64,000 nt of DNA from Enoplosus armatus (GCF_043641665.1 NC_092180.1:6627891-6691890); one strand, 5' to 3'; positions 49,901-62,737 are shown, counted from the stretch's first letter. Translations and numbers: made by a program. Notes: generated by a model not told the origin, from the letters alone.

Positions 49901-52900
49901 TTCAGACAAAACACAAAGAACAATAACAGTGATTAATATTCATTTTTGCTTACCTCAGTATAGGCACTTAAGAATAAATAGAATAATAGATATAGATTAT
50001 TAAGCTATAGTTGGGCATACATTTATAAATGGAAAGCCATTAACAGATAATGGCCCCTGGATGTGTTCCATCTTGGAAAAACAACAATATATGTTTACTT
50101 ATGATCGGTTTTACTGTTTTTATCTTGAGCTTAGAGCTGCAATTACAGAAAATGAATAAAGGAAATTAAAACACAACTCTAATATTGCATCTTGAGTTTT
50201 CTCTACGTATTGTTACAAATAGAATCACATTGGGCAGCCTAGCCTTTTTCGCAATAATGAGACTGTAACTAACACAGATCTGTCACACATTAAAAATAAC
50301 AGTTTGACAGTCTGGTTTTATCAATGTGTGTAGGGTCTCAGACACAACATCAGTCACCTTTCATATGCACATACTGATGAATAGGTTTGAGAGATCTAAT
50401 GTAGCTTAGCTTTAGAAAAGCGTAACCCATGTATAATTTTAAATTGCATCAATGCAACAGTGCCTTGTATTTTGTATTTATAAAGGGGATTTTTTTGTTT
50501 TCCCAGAAGGAATGTCACCAACAGGGGCAGTAGTTTCCATGTTTTTTCCCCAGGAGGGAGGGGAGTTCATCTCACACAGAATTCGACACAGTTTACTGAA
50601 GCCTCAAAGGGTTTAAACCTCAGGCCTCAAGGTGAAACCTAACCACCTGCCCGGAACACAAACAAAAACACAGGCGGTCAGGTCATGGTTAAAACCATTA
50701 ACCATTCTGAACTATTTTAGCCCAGAGGAGAAGAGAGAGAGAGACAGGAGAAGTATAGCTGAGGCAGTGTCAAATTACCACTGATTCAGCTCTTCAGATC
50801 CACTGGAGCACTTTATTTTGTTTCCAGTATCATATGTATAGGTTTATAAGAAATTCTCCTGACAAGTTAACAAACCACACACTATGGCACATACACTACA
50901 GTAGTAAGATGTTTTTGGTAACTCATACTGTGTTATTAGCAGGGTGCCGAAGCCTTCCTGGAGAGGAAACAAGGTGAGGCACGAGTGTGTGGAGAGGTGT
51001 TTAATGGCTAATGAAAATAGAAGTCAACAGAAATACAGAACAGCAGGTGAGAGGGTTTTTGGAGCTGTAGCTTTCTGGTACAAGGCCACCTGTTTGGATT
51101 GAAAGTGATTTTCCACTGCTGAAATATATATATATATATATATATATTAAAAATAAACCGCAGCTCTCTCTGTGTTCAGCTTTTTCTCCTTTTCACATTT
51201 TCACAAAAGTGCCAAGAGTACATTTGGTCTTGGAAACGTTTTTAGCCATGCTAGCAGAGTCTCTCGGGATGGCAAGGTCGGTTGCTCCACCACTGTGATC
51301 CAGACCGAAAAAACTTGACAACTACTTGATGGACTGAATGAAATTCTGTACAGACATTCATAGTAGACGATGAATCCTACTGACTTTTGTGATCCTCTGA
51401 TTTTTCATCTAGCAACACAATCCGGTCAAAACCTTGGACCAAATGACCAAATACCTAGCTTGAGCTGCACTTGGTGTTTTTGTGCTTATTAGCAAATGTT
51501 ACCATGCTAAACTAAGATGGTGAACGTGGTATACATTACATTGTGAGCATTAGCATGCTGATGTCTGTACTCTTGTTAAGCACATTGAAAGCCAAGAGTC
51601 AAGTTCCTTGTTTGCCTGAACATAATAATAAAAAAATAGATGTTTAACTTCTTAATCTTTTTCTTAATCTTAATTTTCTTTCCATTCGTTTTTCTTTCCA
51701 TTGGAGGCCACTGAAGAGACACTGAAGAGAGGTCGCTTAACCAACACAGTCCTTCACTATCCTCACTGCTACTGCATTACATTACAACATGATAAAATGT
51801 GGTAGCGATCCACAAAGCTCTAGTATATGAGTGTATATCAAAGTGTATATCTATTTCTGGGTTTATACTCTATCCTTATATATTCTTTATGACCAAATCA
51901 GACAGTAATTTTTGAAGCCACGCTATGTACTATAAGAATCACAAAAGCACAAATGTTTGCATCTGGCCTACCATATAAATTTCTCCCCAGTTGATCATTG
52001 ATCTCAGTAAATGCTGATCGTACAATATGCTTCTTGTAGTGACTGTTTATCTCCATAGTCTCTCTGAGAGTCCCATAAAGCACTGCACTGTCTGCCGCTC
52101 GATCCAGCCAACAAGCACCCTGCAGGGACTGAATATTTATCACTCTCCGGGCACTCCTCTCCAATGCATAGCTCTGACTTTACATCACAGAGGAAGCAGC
52201 TGCACGGGGTTTAGTGCTCCCTTAGTATCTAGAGGATGAGTGTGCATGGGTGTGTGAGTGAAAGAAAGAGACAGAGAGGGAGGGCAGAGGTTGCAAATCA
52301 CATTAAGGAGGGATTTTAACAGCTCCAGACTGAGCTCCTGTGTAACAAAAGCTTTCTTGTACGAGCCGCTCTGTGCTACCAGTCGTGGTCGTGGGCTGCT
52401 AATCTCACGGTCCGCAGCTAATTAGAGGGGGTGGTGGACTGAGGTCTCAGTGGGGTAGTATGAGAGCAACGCTCGGGGTCACGGCACACTCTTAACTTTC
52501 TATTTTAAAGGCATGCCATGTCTGTCTCAACGCCCGGAGGTGAGTATCATTGCATGATGATTAAAAAATGTATGACAGAGCAAGAAAGGTATAAAGGGGC
52601 TAGTGACTGACTAGCTGACTCATTCCAGAGCTCTTTGTAAAACGTACGTAAGATCAAATACTAAGTTTACGGGACGCCCTGGAGGCCTAGGGATGAGGAC
52701 TGAACCACAATGTCCCCGGGGTCCTTTGTTGCAGGTCGTTCCCCGTCTCTCTCGCCCCTCATTTCCTCTTTTTACTGTCAACTCACTAATAAAGGCATTA
52801 AGTGTTGGAGAAAAACAAATAAACAAACAAAAAAAGTTCATTCTACCCGGTACTGTTCAATTGAGTCTGGGTGAATAGTCCATATAAATATAAAGAAACA

Positions 52901-53760
52901 TCCTTCAAACAACTGTCACACTATGTTTTTGTCTTATATCATCTTTTTTTCTTGTCTTTTATGTTCAATAAAAGCAATATGAAGAGTAAATGATCCAAAG
53001 AAGCCAAACAGGGGAGGTGAAAAGAAAATACAGAAACAAACACCATGGAGATAAATATGTAAGTAATCAATAACCTTTCATATTATGAAAAATGCATGAG
53101 TAGAAGCAGTGGAAAAAGCTGATTTACCTTCACTGTGCCACTATATCAATATATACACAGGGGATAGACAAAATAATATATATAACTGTGCATTATAATC
53201 CCATCTGATGTAAAACTCCTGCAATAAATACTACCTTTATGAAACTTATGTGCTAAAGGCGGTAATGGTTCAACTGTGTGGTCATTTTTGAGCCAGTAGC
53301 TTGTGGTGTTTTACATTGTTGGGTGTGCCAACCGCATTTTGTCCTCATGTGACACGTGTACAGGTGCTTGTGTGTGTCCTGCATATCTGTGGTATTTCAT
53401 GAATGCAGTCATTAGTAGGACCTGGCTTTGTCGATTTCCACATATAAGTAATTGTAGAATTTTCCCACCGGGGATCAATAAAGTATTTCTGATTCTGTAA
53501 TGACACCGCAGTCTTTTATTTCTTCCGTGAAGTTTCCTAAAAATTGTGCCGACTTGACCTGACAAGTGATCGGAAGCTTGAAACAAACTATTACAACAAA
53601 TCTTAAAAAACGTAGCACAGACTCTCACCGTGGCGATTTCTCATTGATGGTGTTGCTTCCCTGAAGGTCTGACAGCGGTGTACGTGGACTCTTCCTGGTC
53701 ACACCTGATCACGAACAGACAGGTTGGCATCATGTGAAAGAACACAGAAACACACACACA

Positions 53761-53794
<34 letters not shown>

Positions 53795-56700
53795 AAACAG
53801 ACAAAAACAAACAAATCCCTCAAACCCATCTCAAGCTCCAGTGACACTCCAGTGTTATTGCGGTGAGTGTTATGTGCCTTTTTGTTGGAAATATAATCTA
53901 CTGCAGGTGATTTAAGATTGAAACAAAGATCTGCAAGGTTAAAAGTGAGTTGCTCTTGTTAGTGTCAAATTATGGAAGATGATACTGAAGAATTATTTAT
54001 TTAAGTCTGGACTTTAGCTCTGCTTAAAACCTTGATTAGATATTTAAAATACCAATACTCAAAACACATTTTGTCCCATAATTAACATAATCAATTATCT
54101 CATGAAGTAAAGCAGGCAGTTGCCATTTGGCTCATTACTACAGTGTGACGGCTGGGTTTTGGCGGTGATAAGCCTACAGCTGCTGGCAAAGTGATATAAT
54201 TCATACATCAGCATTCCCTCTGAACCTTCAGCCAATCAATCACAGTGATTAGAAATCAGAGAACTCCACTGCGTGTGTTAGCCTACTTAAAGAGCGATCT
54301 GAGAGAGCACTTTATCTGGCAACTTAACAGAAAATACCGTTTTCAGTTTCATCACTTTGTACAACATTTTCACTCTCATCTGGAGCTGCAGGGTGGCAAA
54401 AAAATAACAAAAAGACACAAACACATCTGAGTGTAATGAAATGATTGTAGAGGGAAAGTGACCTTTAGTAGAAGTGTATGAGGTCGGCTGTGTGTCCTGC
54501 ACCACATGTAAAGCTGCCGGTGAGCAAGTTAGTGATAATAATATACGCATCTGTGTCCCAACTATGTCAGACCTGTATACCCCCTCAGTCTTCTATCACC
54601 ATCACCAGCCAATGTGGTATTAGTGACGGGGGACGTTGGTTGATTATAGACGTGCGATGTGGTTGACAAGCAAATACACCCACTGCCCAGCAGACAGGTG
54701 AAAGTGTAGCCGTGTACTATTACTGACAAAAAAGAAAGCAATGGACGCCAAGAGGTGTTACTGTGTTGTTTCCCCCAGACCAAAAAGAGCAGATACAACC
54801 ATGCATTTCTCTGCTAGCCTTTTGCTAGCTACAGTGTTAGTGACAGAACGGCTGAAGCATGCTAGTGAACAACATGCGAGACGAGACTAAGAACAAATGC
54901 ATGCAGGTGGATAAGAGAGGGGGAAGAGGGAGACAGAGGGAGCGGAGACCAACAAGCATCTAGTCTAGAAAATAAGAGTTGTAAATCAAATCAAAGCAGG
55001 AAATAAAAACTTTGTGACACTATGTCTTTTTAAGTTTGGATATCCTCATGATTTTGACTTTGGCTGCAGTACAGTGCAGTCAAGTTGGTGATGTTGGTCA
55101 GCCTCGTCCCTACAGTTTCCCAAGTCATGGTCTAACATGAAAGCAGGAGGAGTTATTGTTGTATTGGCAGCCTTACTGTGCTTCTCCTCTTTGCATCTCT
55201 GCAGGATCTCTAAGCTTCTCTGATGCACAGGGTGCTGCAGAAAGCTAAAACTATCCACACTTTTCAAAACTGCACAGGGAGCAGCGTCATCATGCCCTTG
55301 GAGAAGCAAAACAAAAGAAAAACAGAGAAGAGAAAGAAATAAAATACACAAGGAAAGAGAAGAGGGGGGGAAAAGAGAGAGAGAAACTACAGATTAGACA
55401 GCGAAGAAGAAGAGATCAAGAGATGCAGTCGTCTATCGGAGATACCTGTGCAAGACTTCTGGAGAGAAGATGATTGACAATCAAAACTGCTGTTGGTGGC
55501 AGCAGTAGGATGTTTGTCTTTGTAGTTCTGAGAGTGGGTGTTCGCCCCCAAAGGCACTTCCATACAATGTCTTCTAAAGGTTTTTCTGCAACCTGATTCT
55601 ACAGTAATTGTCCTCTCAGACAAGGTGATTTAACTTTGCCCATTATACTCAATAAAAAAAGAATTCCAGGACTTGGCTTATTGAAAACTCTACTGTCATT
55701 TTGCAGAAATGTTTCAGAAGACATGAAACAAGTTCCCTTGGGTAACGCAGATTCAGTTCAGTTGGAAGGATTTCTAAAAGATATCTAAGGATAAGCAAAG
55801 GATACAAAATCTATTTTCACATAACAACATCTACATCAAGGATCAAGAGGGTGCAGAGCGCAAGTCTGGTTCATACGACGACAGGGCTGAATCTGATGGT
55901 AACATCTACTGCATGTCAAGTACAGCTAGAGTCAAATCTAAGTGAAAAGAAGGCATTCATAGAAAGCCAAAGCTGAGAGAGACAAAGAGCAAGAGCTACT
56001 GTAAATACATGGCAGCACTACCAGCACTATGCACACATACTACAGAACAGTGACTACTGGAACACAAAACATGGCGGAGATAAAGCAAAATATAATGAAG
56101 GAAGAGGACCAAATCGTAACTGCGTGGCATGTGAGCATACAGTACTGTGCATGGCAGGAAAAAAATATGTTTGTAATTCCATGCAGTTCATTGGCCGAGC
56201 TCATTTGTTTTCTATCTTCATCCGATCTGTTTCGGTGGTGGCAGACACTAAAAACTGCAAGCTTCAAAAACAAAGCAAGATGAGGCGAATAATCAAAGAA
56301 AATATTATTCCCTTCTCTGGATTTTGTTCTCGCTGTACTAACAAGTACCTGTAATGCTCACATGTCATTCAGTAAACTCAATGTCCTTTCCCTCTTTGTG
56401 GACTCTTTGGTGCTGTTTTGACAAAAACTAAAGTGAGCACCGATTTTCATCATTTTTAATATTTATTCTAATATAATCTATGACTGAAAATCATGCAGCT
56501 GCAAAACACTGTCAATTAACAATATAGGCACAAATTGAACATCAGACATTTGTTGAGGGCAGATATATATATCAGTTTTCTTTGACTTTCCAAGCTGAGA
56601 TAATATTTCCCCTTCTATCTCCTACATCAGAGCGCACTCTGCCTCCCTGCTATAAGGTGCATATTAGTAGTTTCCATGAGTGCGAGAGCTCACCAGTCTT

Positions 56701-59700
56701 CTTCTGCGTGTGTCTCTTCCCAGCCTCTCTGAAAGCCACCAGGGCCCTGAAGTAGGCTCGGAGCACCGCCCAGCGGAAAGTGGCTGACGGGTCAATGCCG
56801 ATCAGCCCGCAGATGAAGGCGTTCTTGCTGCTCTTTAGTAAAGCCACGATGTCCGGCCGCATGTGGTCTGTGTTCTTCTCCCTGAAATCCTGTGTGTGTG
56901 TGACAGAGATAGATCGGATAGACAGTAATATCAATAAATTGTATAAACAAAATAAAGGCAAAGTGGGTCAAACAAGCACAAATGACAGCGAATGATTACA
57001 ATACAACAATACAGCCATACAATTCATGAAAACGAAGACGACGTCTGATATATAGTCTTGTAATCTGCTTCAGAACATCTGCATTTGCTTCTTAAAAGGT
57101 GGAAGCACTTGTTTCTTCTCTAATACTGATGGGTGACTTGTTCCATTCCACAGAAGCCATGTACATACCTGTATATTTTAAATGTTTAGTCTTGGGTCTA
57201 GGGATAACTAATGGTGTGTGGGATGTGTATGTGTTTGACCAGACTACTCCAATAGAGCTGAAAAAGACTGAGACACCTGAAGATTTAGACTTTCCTCATG
57301 AAAACAAGCAGACTGGAATGTAATCTGGCTTCAACTGAAAGCCACGACAGTCTGTTTTACATATAAATAATACCAGAGCTTTATGAATAACAAACAACAA
57401 GTCTAGCATTGATTATTAACAACCAAATGCATCTTCAGTTGTTTCTTAGTTTTCCATCATTTCTTAAAATCTAAGAAGAATTCCTCGGCGGTGGATTTTT
57501 CCTGGTTGACTGCGGGTGACAGGCCAAGACAGAGCTGTTTATTCATGCCAGCATCTCTGTATGTAAAAGCTCAGACATGCACAATAGGTGAAAGGGTCCC
57601 TGGGACCATATCTTGATTTGATTGTGTGATATAGACAAAGGGATTAAAATGGCTCCTGATTGTTATGTGAGACTGAAGAACCCTTTTTTCTCTCTGGCTC
57701 CACAAGAACAAACCAGTAACATCTTGTTTTAACAAGAGGTTCTACGTTCTGCTGTCAATGCTGTACATTGTTTTATGTGAGCTTGCGTGGAGGGGGTTTT
57801 AGCATTTGTTTTATGTATTTTACTATGTTTTATGTTCAGGTCTGTGTGGGTTCTGAGTGTTACCTGGCTGGAAGACAACAAAGTTGAAGTTGAAAGAGTT
57901 TGAATTTGAAAGTGTGTATTAATCAGGGAAGAGAAACTGATAATATTGTGTATTTATTTGTTGAAGGGCAAAATATTATATCATATTATGCTACTATATA
58001 CATACAAGTTCTTATATCTTTGGTCAATATCATTATTATTACATAATCTATTTATTTAATATGTAACTTATCTAAACATATGCAACACCCATTTAGGCGT
58101 AACAATCACTAGTTCATATGATTTAATTTTCATTTTAAACATGTTTAACTTCATTTTTCGGTTGTGTGACTTCCAATCCGATTAAAAAAAGATACCGTTG
58201 ATGTTTTTAACTTCAGTTGAAAGATGATATAATCTTCTCTGGGTTGAGAGCATTTTACAATCTTTCTGACGCTGTTTGAAAACCCACAGAATAACCTCTA
58301 AAACACATTAATTAGTTGCAGTCGATAGTTGAGAACTACAACTTTTAACCTATTTAGGTTTATCTCTCTACGTTATTAGTTGCAACACGGTTGTGATGAT
58401 GATGTGTGTGAACAAAGTTGAGATTGGCTGCACCTTTTCTTGACTTTCTGTCTATCAATGATGAGATGTAGAAGCGAAGATTAGACTGACCTTGACACCG
58501 TACTTGACCTTGCCAGCATAGTGTCGGATAATGAAGGCGGACTCCATGACAGCAGGGAACTCGATGTAGCTGTTCCCCTCATGCTGCCTCTTGAACTTAT
58601 CCAACAAAGTCTGGTTGGTGGCTTGAGGGAAACTGAAATAAATACAATAATAAATAAAATAGCAGAGAAGAGTTTGATTTGAACACCAATGTTTTTACAT
58701 CTGTTTTTAATATAAAAACACATTGTTGATAAACTTGTTTGAAGCTGTCAAGTGAAGTGCGTCATGGATACTGCAGTATAAATCACACAGACTCCGGCTC
58801 TAATCATCCACGAGGAACATAATGAATTAAAGACGTTTCTTTTTCCACCAGGCTCTAATCCAGTCACGACAACAGTTACTACAACACTACTGGAAACAAG
58901 GCAAGTTAAGATCATCTGATCTGCGACCAGTCTTTGACATTTTACCCTCCGACACCACGGGTTGAAAATGATCATTTAAAGCTGATCTCTGCTCAGATTT
59001 CCCTCCAGCCCTTTAATATCAAGAGCCAGCAATTCTGCAGGGAACCATCAGCTTACAGGAAGAGTAGAGGGGAAGAATGAGACACCAGGGGTTTCGGAAC
59101 AGGGTGAAACCTGAGCTATGAAAACAACACAGCCAAAGACTCAGTGCTTTTCAGCTTTTCTAAGTGGGAGGAATCTGATTCAGTGTCCAAATGGAGAAGA
59201 GGGGAAAGATTGTTAGTAAAAATAGTCACAGTACAGTCATGAACCTGAAAGCATTAAATTCACTCTGCAGGCAACTCCATCTCACACTGTGGTTATTTGA
59301 TTACATTTAAAAGATTATATTAGCAAAAGACATTTGACACAATTCAAATGTATTTATTGTTTGAAATGTGCCAACGCTCCTATAATGTGCAGGGACAGTT
59401 AACATATTTCAGGTAGGGGGTAGACTACCATGTGCCTAGAGTCGCTAGCCGCTCTACCTGGCAGCACGTAGTTTCACAAGAATAGCATTTATCTTCCCAA
59501 CGAGAGTGTTAAGACCAAGTCCATTAAAGATGAGTTCGCTTTCAACTTATGAAGCCTCATGCCCCCTCCTCTGCTGTAACAGGTAGGGCAGGCCCCTGTT
59601 AAAGTGCCCTACATGCTCCTGACTATATTGTTATTATACATGCTTGATAGTTTCATGAGCTGAGCAGTGGATCAGGCTGATTTGTCACTCACCAACGTCA

Positions 59701-60738
59701 AGACGGAAATATATATAAATAAGGGAGCTCTCTTCCAACTGAAAATAATGTTTAATCAAATTGATAATTACAGCGGCTTTATGGCTGTAAATGTTTGTGG
59801 TGAAATAAAAAAACAAAGGCGTGATGAAAAAAACAACAAAAAAAAAACAGCAGCTAGCAGGCAACAAGCTTAAAGCTTGTAGAAGTTTGTCGGGATGAAT
59901 TTAAAGCTCTGATTTCGCCTCCTCTACGTAGCATCTGTGCATCACTCCCTACAAAGTCCACTAATCGCACAATTGCATCTGGTGAAGGTTATAAAGAAGA
60001 CAAGAAAAGCCACTAGGGGACATCCTGAAGTCCTGACAGACACATGTCTAACATGCTGTCACCATATGAAGTTAATAAGACTGACATGTCAGCAGAAAAT
60101 TTTCAATTCATAAATCCAGCAGACAGTCCAATATCAATTCTCCCTTTATCTCTGTTTATCTCTATCTTGATCTTCAGATGTTTGATATTCATCTTTCTTC
60201 ACCAGCTGGTGACTTGGTCTGTCTGCCATTTGGTCCATAATACCAAAACGATTATCTAAAAGAGGCTGATAGGCTCTGTAGAGCAGCAGAGTTGGGTGAC
60301 AGTTTGTCACTACAATCAACCCTTTTCACATTACACATGGTCATTCTATTGAATTCTACTATAAAAACGTATATCTCCAGCTGCAGCTCTCCGCAGTGGC
60401 GGTGACTCCTGTCTGACTTCATACTGTCAGCTGTTAGATAAAGGCAAACAGGAGTCAGAGGGAGGGAGAGGGGTATGACATGCAACAAAAGGTCCCCATC
60501 TGGAGCTGTTGCCTGCCAGAAGCCCGTGATGGTTCACTACACAGGAAAATAAAATGAGTTTCCAAAGAAATGAAGTAGTCAAACAGGTAGCCAGTCAGGT
60601 AGCCAGAGAGACTCACTTGCACTCTTCGTCCAGTAGGTGGAACAGCGCTGTGGGCTTCTTGCTGATCAGGTTGATGCAGCCTGTGTTGTCGATGTAGTCG
60701 ATGTTGTGCCAGCTGATGCCCTCTGCTCTATATTCCTC
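30675..60738 (-). CDS. myo9a: MYO9A, class IXa myosin with RhoGAP (3' part, 34 coding exons)
   Basis: Coding exons, 5' to 3': 60617-60738, 58491-58632, 56694-56889, 55177-55296, 53629-53704, 49759-49899, 49181-49220, 48960-49082, 47636-47716, 47309-47419, 44495-44617, 43338-43487, 41795-42108, 39567-41324, 38925-39030, 38474-38689, 37351-37448, 37077-37207, 36730-36950, 36479-36595, 36052-36240, 35853-35900, 35542-35653, 34605-34666, 34157-34349, 33904-34032, 33632-33737, 33398-33529, 32994-33117, 32752-32799, 32094-32111, 31619-31827, 31276-31418, 30675-31174. The sum is 6399 nt in one open frame: 2,132 residues plus stop. The order motor, IQ, tail, C1, RhoGAP is unique to class IX myosins, and C1/GAP/C-terminal residues match mammalian MYO9A better than MYO9B. 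It is a single-headed actin motor that inactivates Rho. The N-terminus, ATP site and promoter are outside the window. Teleosts can carry two MYO9A copies; which one this is cannot be told. Confidence 0.96.
32094..32799 (-). other. myo9a: MYO9A symmetric cassette exons (48 nt and 18 nt)
   Basis: Exon 32752-32799 encodes [16 protein letters not shown], and the microexon 32094-32111 encodes PNATKK. The microexon has a long pyrimidine tract ending in GCAG upstream and a GTAAAG donor downstream. Both exons sit between phase-0 introns, so either or both can be skipped without shifting frame; skipping both joins LIRRSM directly to GKG. They fall right after the RhoGAP domain. Use is inferred from signals and frame, not from transcript data. 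Confidence 0.65.
32994..34349 (-). other. myo9a: MYO9A RhoGAP domain
   Basis: Exons 34157-34349, 33904-34032, 33632-33737, 33398-33529 and 32994-33117 encode the GAP fold. Landmarks are the [15 protein letters not shown] box with the catalytic arginine finger (codon at 34209-34211, partial-protein residue about 1646), [25 protein letters not shown] and [18 protein letters not shown]. The catalytic and stabilising residues look intact, so the domain should stimulate GTP hydrolysis on Rho. Confidence 0.93.
34957..34993. repeat. GT microsatellite in MYO9A intron
   Basis: Perfect TG/GT run of about 37 nt between the C1 exons. Confidence 0.9.
35033..35360. mobile_element. Miniature element of the TAGGGCTGCAAC family
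   Basis: Begins TTTAGGGCTGCAACTGACTG followed by GATTATTTTCATTATCAATT, a start shared by a very common teleost element. The right end is degenerate. It lies in the MYO9A intron between the two C1 exons. Confidence 0.7.
39567..41324 (-). other. myo9a: MYO9A large tail exon (1758 nt)
   Basis: A single exon encodes about 586 residues of mostly disordered tail, rich in Ser, Pro, Glu and Thr. Conserved islands include [30 protein letters not shown] (probable coiled coil), [10 protein letters not shown] and [19 protein letters not shown] (second coiled coil). It ends at [14 protein letters not shown] followed by a GTGAGT donor. High GC on the sense strand produces long antisense open frames here that are not genes. 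Confidence 0.92.
41795..44617 (-). other. myo9a: MYO9A converter end and IQ-motif neck
   Basis: Exon 44495-44617 encodes [11 protein letters not shown] to GYQVGKTM (end of the motor). Exon 43338-43487 begins [20 protein letters not shown] and contains a first IQ-like [14 protein letters not shown]. Exon 41795-42108 carries [47 protein letters not shown] and [15 protein letters not shown], so five to six light-chain (calmodulin) sites in all. An acidic run of six Glu follows the start of the last exon. Confidence 0.9.
42720..42855 (+). repeat. Dispersed repeat with SINE/LINE-type tail
   Basis: The block CTTTGGTTAAAAGCATCAGC followed by TAAATAAATGTAATGTAATG is a very common teleost retroposon tail. 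It lies in the MYO9A intron between the two IQ exons. Confidence 0.55.
45320..45858 (-). mobile_element. hAT-like miniature element, copy D, interrupted by a second element
   Basis: Outer parts match the family: GGTGGAGCTAGTTTTAACT near 45373, and the right end GTACTTGAGTAAATGTACTT to CCACCACTG. The middle (about 45419-45663) is a different element with ends CCAGGAGTTCCCAACC and, in reverse, CCAGTGGTCCAAAC, again of a hAT type. Confidence 0.7.
46872..47098 (-). mobile_element. hAT-like miniature element, copy E (short)
   Basis: Begins CCAGTGGTGCAAGAAGTCAA and ends GTGCTTGAGTAACTATACTT. It has lost the central region and is about 225 nt long. It sits in the MYO9A intron between exons 47309-47419 and 44495-44617. 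Confidence 0.65.
49425..49640. repeat. Retroposon-like repeat
   Basis: Starts near TTTATTCATCCCTGAGGGGG, a LINE-tail-like block, and continues to GAGTTTGAACTCAGGTCTTT, which resembles a tRNA-like B box region. It lies in the MYO9A intron between exons 49759-49899 and 49181-49220. Confidence 0.45.
51124..51148. repeat. AT microsatellite in MYO9A intron
   Basis: Perfect AT run of about 24 nt in the intron between exons 53629-53704 and 49759-49899. Confidence 0.85.
51236..51610. repeat. Teleost dispersed repeat with GCTAGCATG ends
   Basis: The stretch from AGCCATGCTAGCAGAG to GAGCATTAGCATGCTGATG, including ACTACTTGATGGACTGAATG and AATTCTGTACAGACATTCAT, belongs to a dispersed teleost repeat. 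A second, short piece with AGCCATGCTAGCAGCTCTGT lies at 1168-1230. No coding capacity is seen. Confidence 0.55.
53460..53500 (+). repeat. LINE 3'-tail-like fragment
   Basis: CGGGGATCAATAAAGTATTT followed by CTGATTCTG is the usual 3' end of a teleost non-LTR retrotransposon; only the tail is present. Confidence 0.45.
53751..53794. repeat. Compound CA-CT-CA microsatellite
   Basis: A CA run, then a CT run of about 17 nt, then CA again, just upstream (gene sense) of MYO9A exon 53629-53704. Confidence 0.85.
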
Positions 60739-62349
60739 CTGCAGGGACACACGATACAAACAGAGAGCTCAGTGTCTGTGCTACCTGCAATTATACTCAG
60801 CTTCAAAGAATTGTAATTGAATGTAGGAACGGTAGACTTTTTCTTTGGCTGCATTTCTCATGTTGCAATGAAGCGAACACATCAGCAGCTCCTACTGCAC
60901 AGAAACAATATAACTGTAAGTGCCTTATTTCATCACATCAATACATAACATTTTTCAAAGAGAAAAGAGTCTACAATATCTCTACGTGGCATTAGAAATA
61001 TGAAATATCAACCTGCCCTCATAAACAGACATGTGTGTCGGGCTGTTTTACATTTTTCAATCAAAATGCGGTTTGTGTGCAGGCTTTCATGTTGTCTCCC
61101 CTCACTATAAAACACTCTTCAGATCTTTCCTGGCCTCCTGGTGGTTTAATAATGAAAGGAGCATTCAGAGCATTTATCAGTGTTTCTTCCACATACATGT
61201 TATTTTCTTGAGTTCCTGGGAACGAGATTTAACCAATAAAGACCTTAATCCAGAGGAGGTTTAATAAAAATCACTGGAATCTCCGTTTCTCTTCTCTTGT
61301 TACCCTAAAGTCAAAACAAATCAAGTTAATTACTCCACGATCTGCGCTGAAAACAATAAAGTTATAAAAGAGGGGGGGGGGGTGATTTAGTCTGCTGCTG
61401 GCCGTTGTTGTAGAAAAATGTTTGACATTTAATTAAGATTACAACAGTTTGAGAGCATCATTCTGCAACACTTGATTTGTAGTTCGTGCTGAGCTTCAGC
61501 TCTTATAAACAAAAGACTTATGTCACAGTTTTAAACTAAATATGCTCTTCAATACAAGCTGTTACTCCTTTACTGAAACATGCAGCTGGTTCATCCTTTT
61601 GGATGTATTATAAAATCAAAAGGAAGATCTGTTCCTTTCCAGACTGCAGACTACAACAGAGTTACACAAGACAGTGTTTCGAATAAGTTCTATAGAAACA
61701 TTTAAAGCAGCAAAAAGTACAAAAAGGTATAAACAAAGGTATACGTGAAGTATTTCTTTAATTGATGTTGCTTTATGCTGTTCAGTGTCATCTGTGTACT
61801 CATGTGACCTTTTTGTTTAATGTCTGACTGCAAAAACACAGTTCCTCCAGGAGAATAATAAAGTTAAAGCTGCAGAACACATCCGTCTTTTCCTCTTTTC
61901 ACAACATCTCAGAACGTGACAGTTGTCTTTGACTAAAGACGGGTTTTTACTCTTTTAATAAGACTAGAGACACACAGGCCGGAAACTATGAAACGAACAC
62001 ATGTGCATTATAATCCAATACAACAGCCCTGGAATAAACGCTTGTGAAGCTTATAATATCTAATTTGTGTGTCGAATGGTGCTGACTCAACTCTTTGGTA
62101 ATCACTAAGCTGTGGTTTGTGGGGGTGTTGTATTGGCTTGCATCACATAGCACAGGATACTGCGTCCACCCCCTCGACATGCCTTTAAATCATCTTCCTA
62201 TAACTGCTGTGATTCACTCCTATTTTGTCTAACATGTCTCCAACATGTGCAGAATCAGCTTCCCCACAACTTCTCTACAGATTATTTTCATTTGTGTGTT
62301 GTGTTGATATGAAATAATAAGAAATATGATGTTATAGTATTATAAACTA

Positions 62350-62630
62350 CCCTAAAGTGTATAAAGCATTTAAAAATTGCTCTACCGCAACCAGCTACAA
62401 CATTTAAGTGCTGTTTACATGTTAATGCATCAATATTGTCAAGTAATATAATTATATAACACTGACAGGGCCCATTCTGACAAACAAATACTTTTACTTT
62501 TGATACTTTGACTACATTTTGCTTACAGTACATAATACTTTTGCTTAAGTTACATTTTGAATGCAGGACTCTTACTTGTAATTGAGTATTTCCATAGTGT
62601 GGTTTGACTACTTTTACTTAAATAAATTAT
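62350..62630 (+). mobile_element. hAT-like miniature element, copy F (decayed)
   Basis: Recognisable by CAACCAGCTACAACATTTAA, GGGCCCATTCTGACAAA and ACTTTTACTTTTGATACTTT. The left end is gone and the right end is blurred. Confidence 0.55.
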
Positions 62631-62732
62631 TTGAACGCTTGTTCGTCTTGTTAAATTGCCATCAGACCATCTTGGATCAGCAAAATTTAATCTGAAGTCA
62701 AACTGCTAATTTAACACATGATTGTACTGTAG

Positions 62733-62737
<5 letters not shown>

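Larger units (their letters stand above)
47309..60738 (-). other. myo9a: MYO9A C-terminal half of the motor domain, with loop 2 insert
   Basis: The ten exons from 60617-60738 to 47309-47419 encode the lower half of the myosin head. Landmarks are [12 protein letters not shown] in the first exon, [10 protein letters not shown] then [15 protein letters not shown] (exons 2-3), [14 protein letters not shown] (47636-47716) and [20 protein letters not shown] (47309-47419). Partial-protein residues about 155-290 (exons at 55177, 53629, 49759, 49181) form the class IX loop 2 insertion, rich in Ser, Arg and Lys. It is followed by the basic HKKKKPPS segment in 48960-49082. In class IX myosins this insert binds actin and supports processive movement by a single head. 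The insert appears somewhat shorter here than in mammals. Confidence 0.9.
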
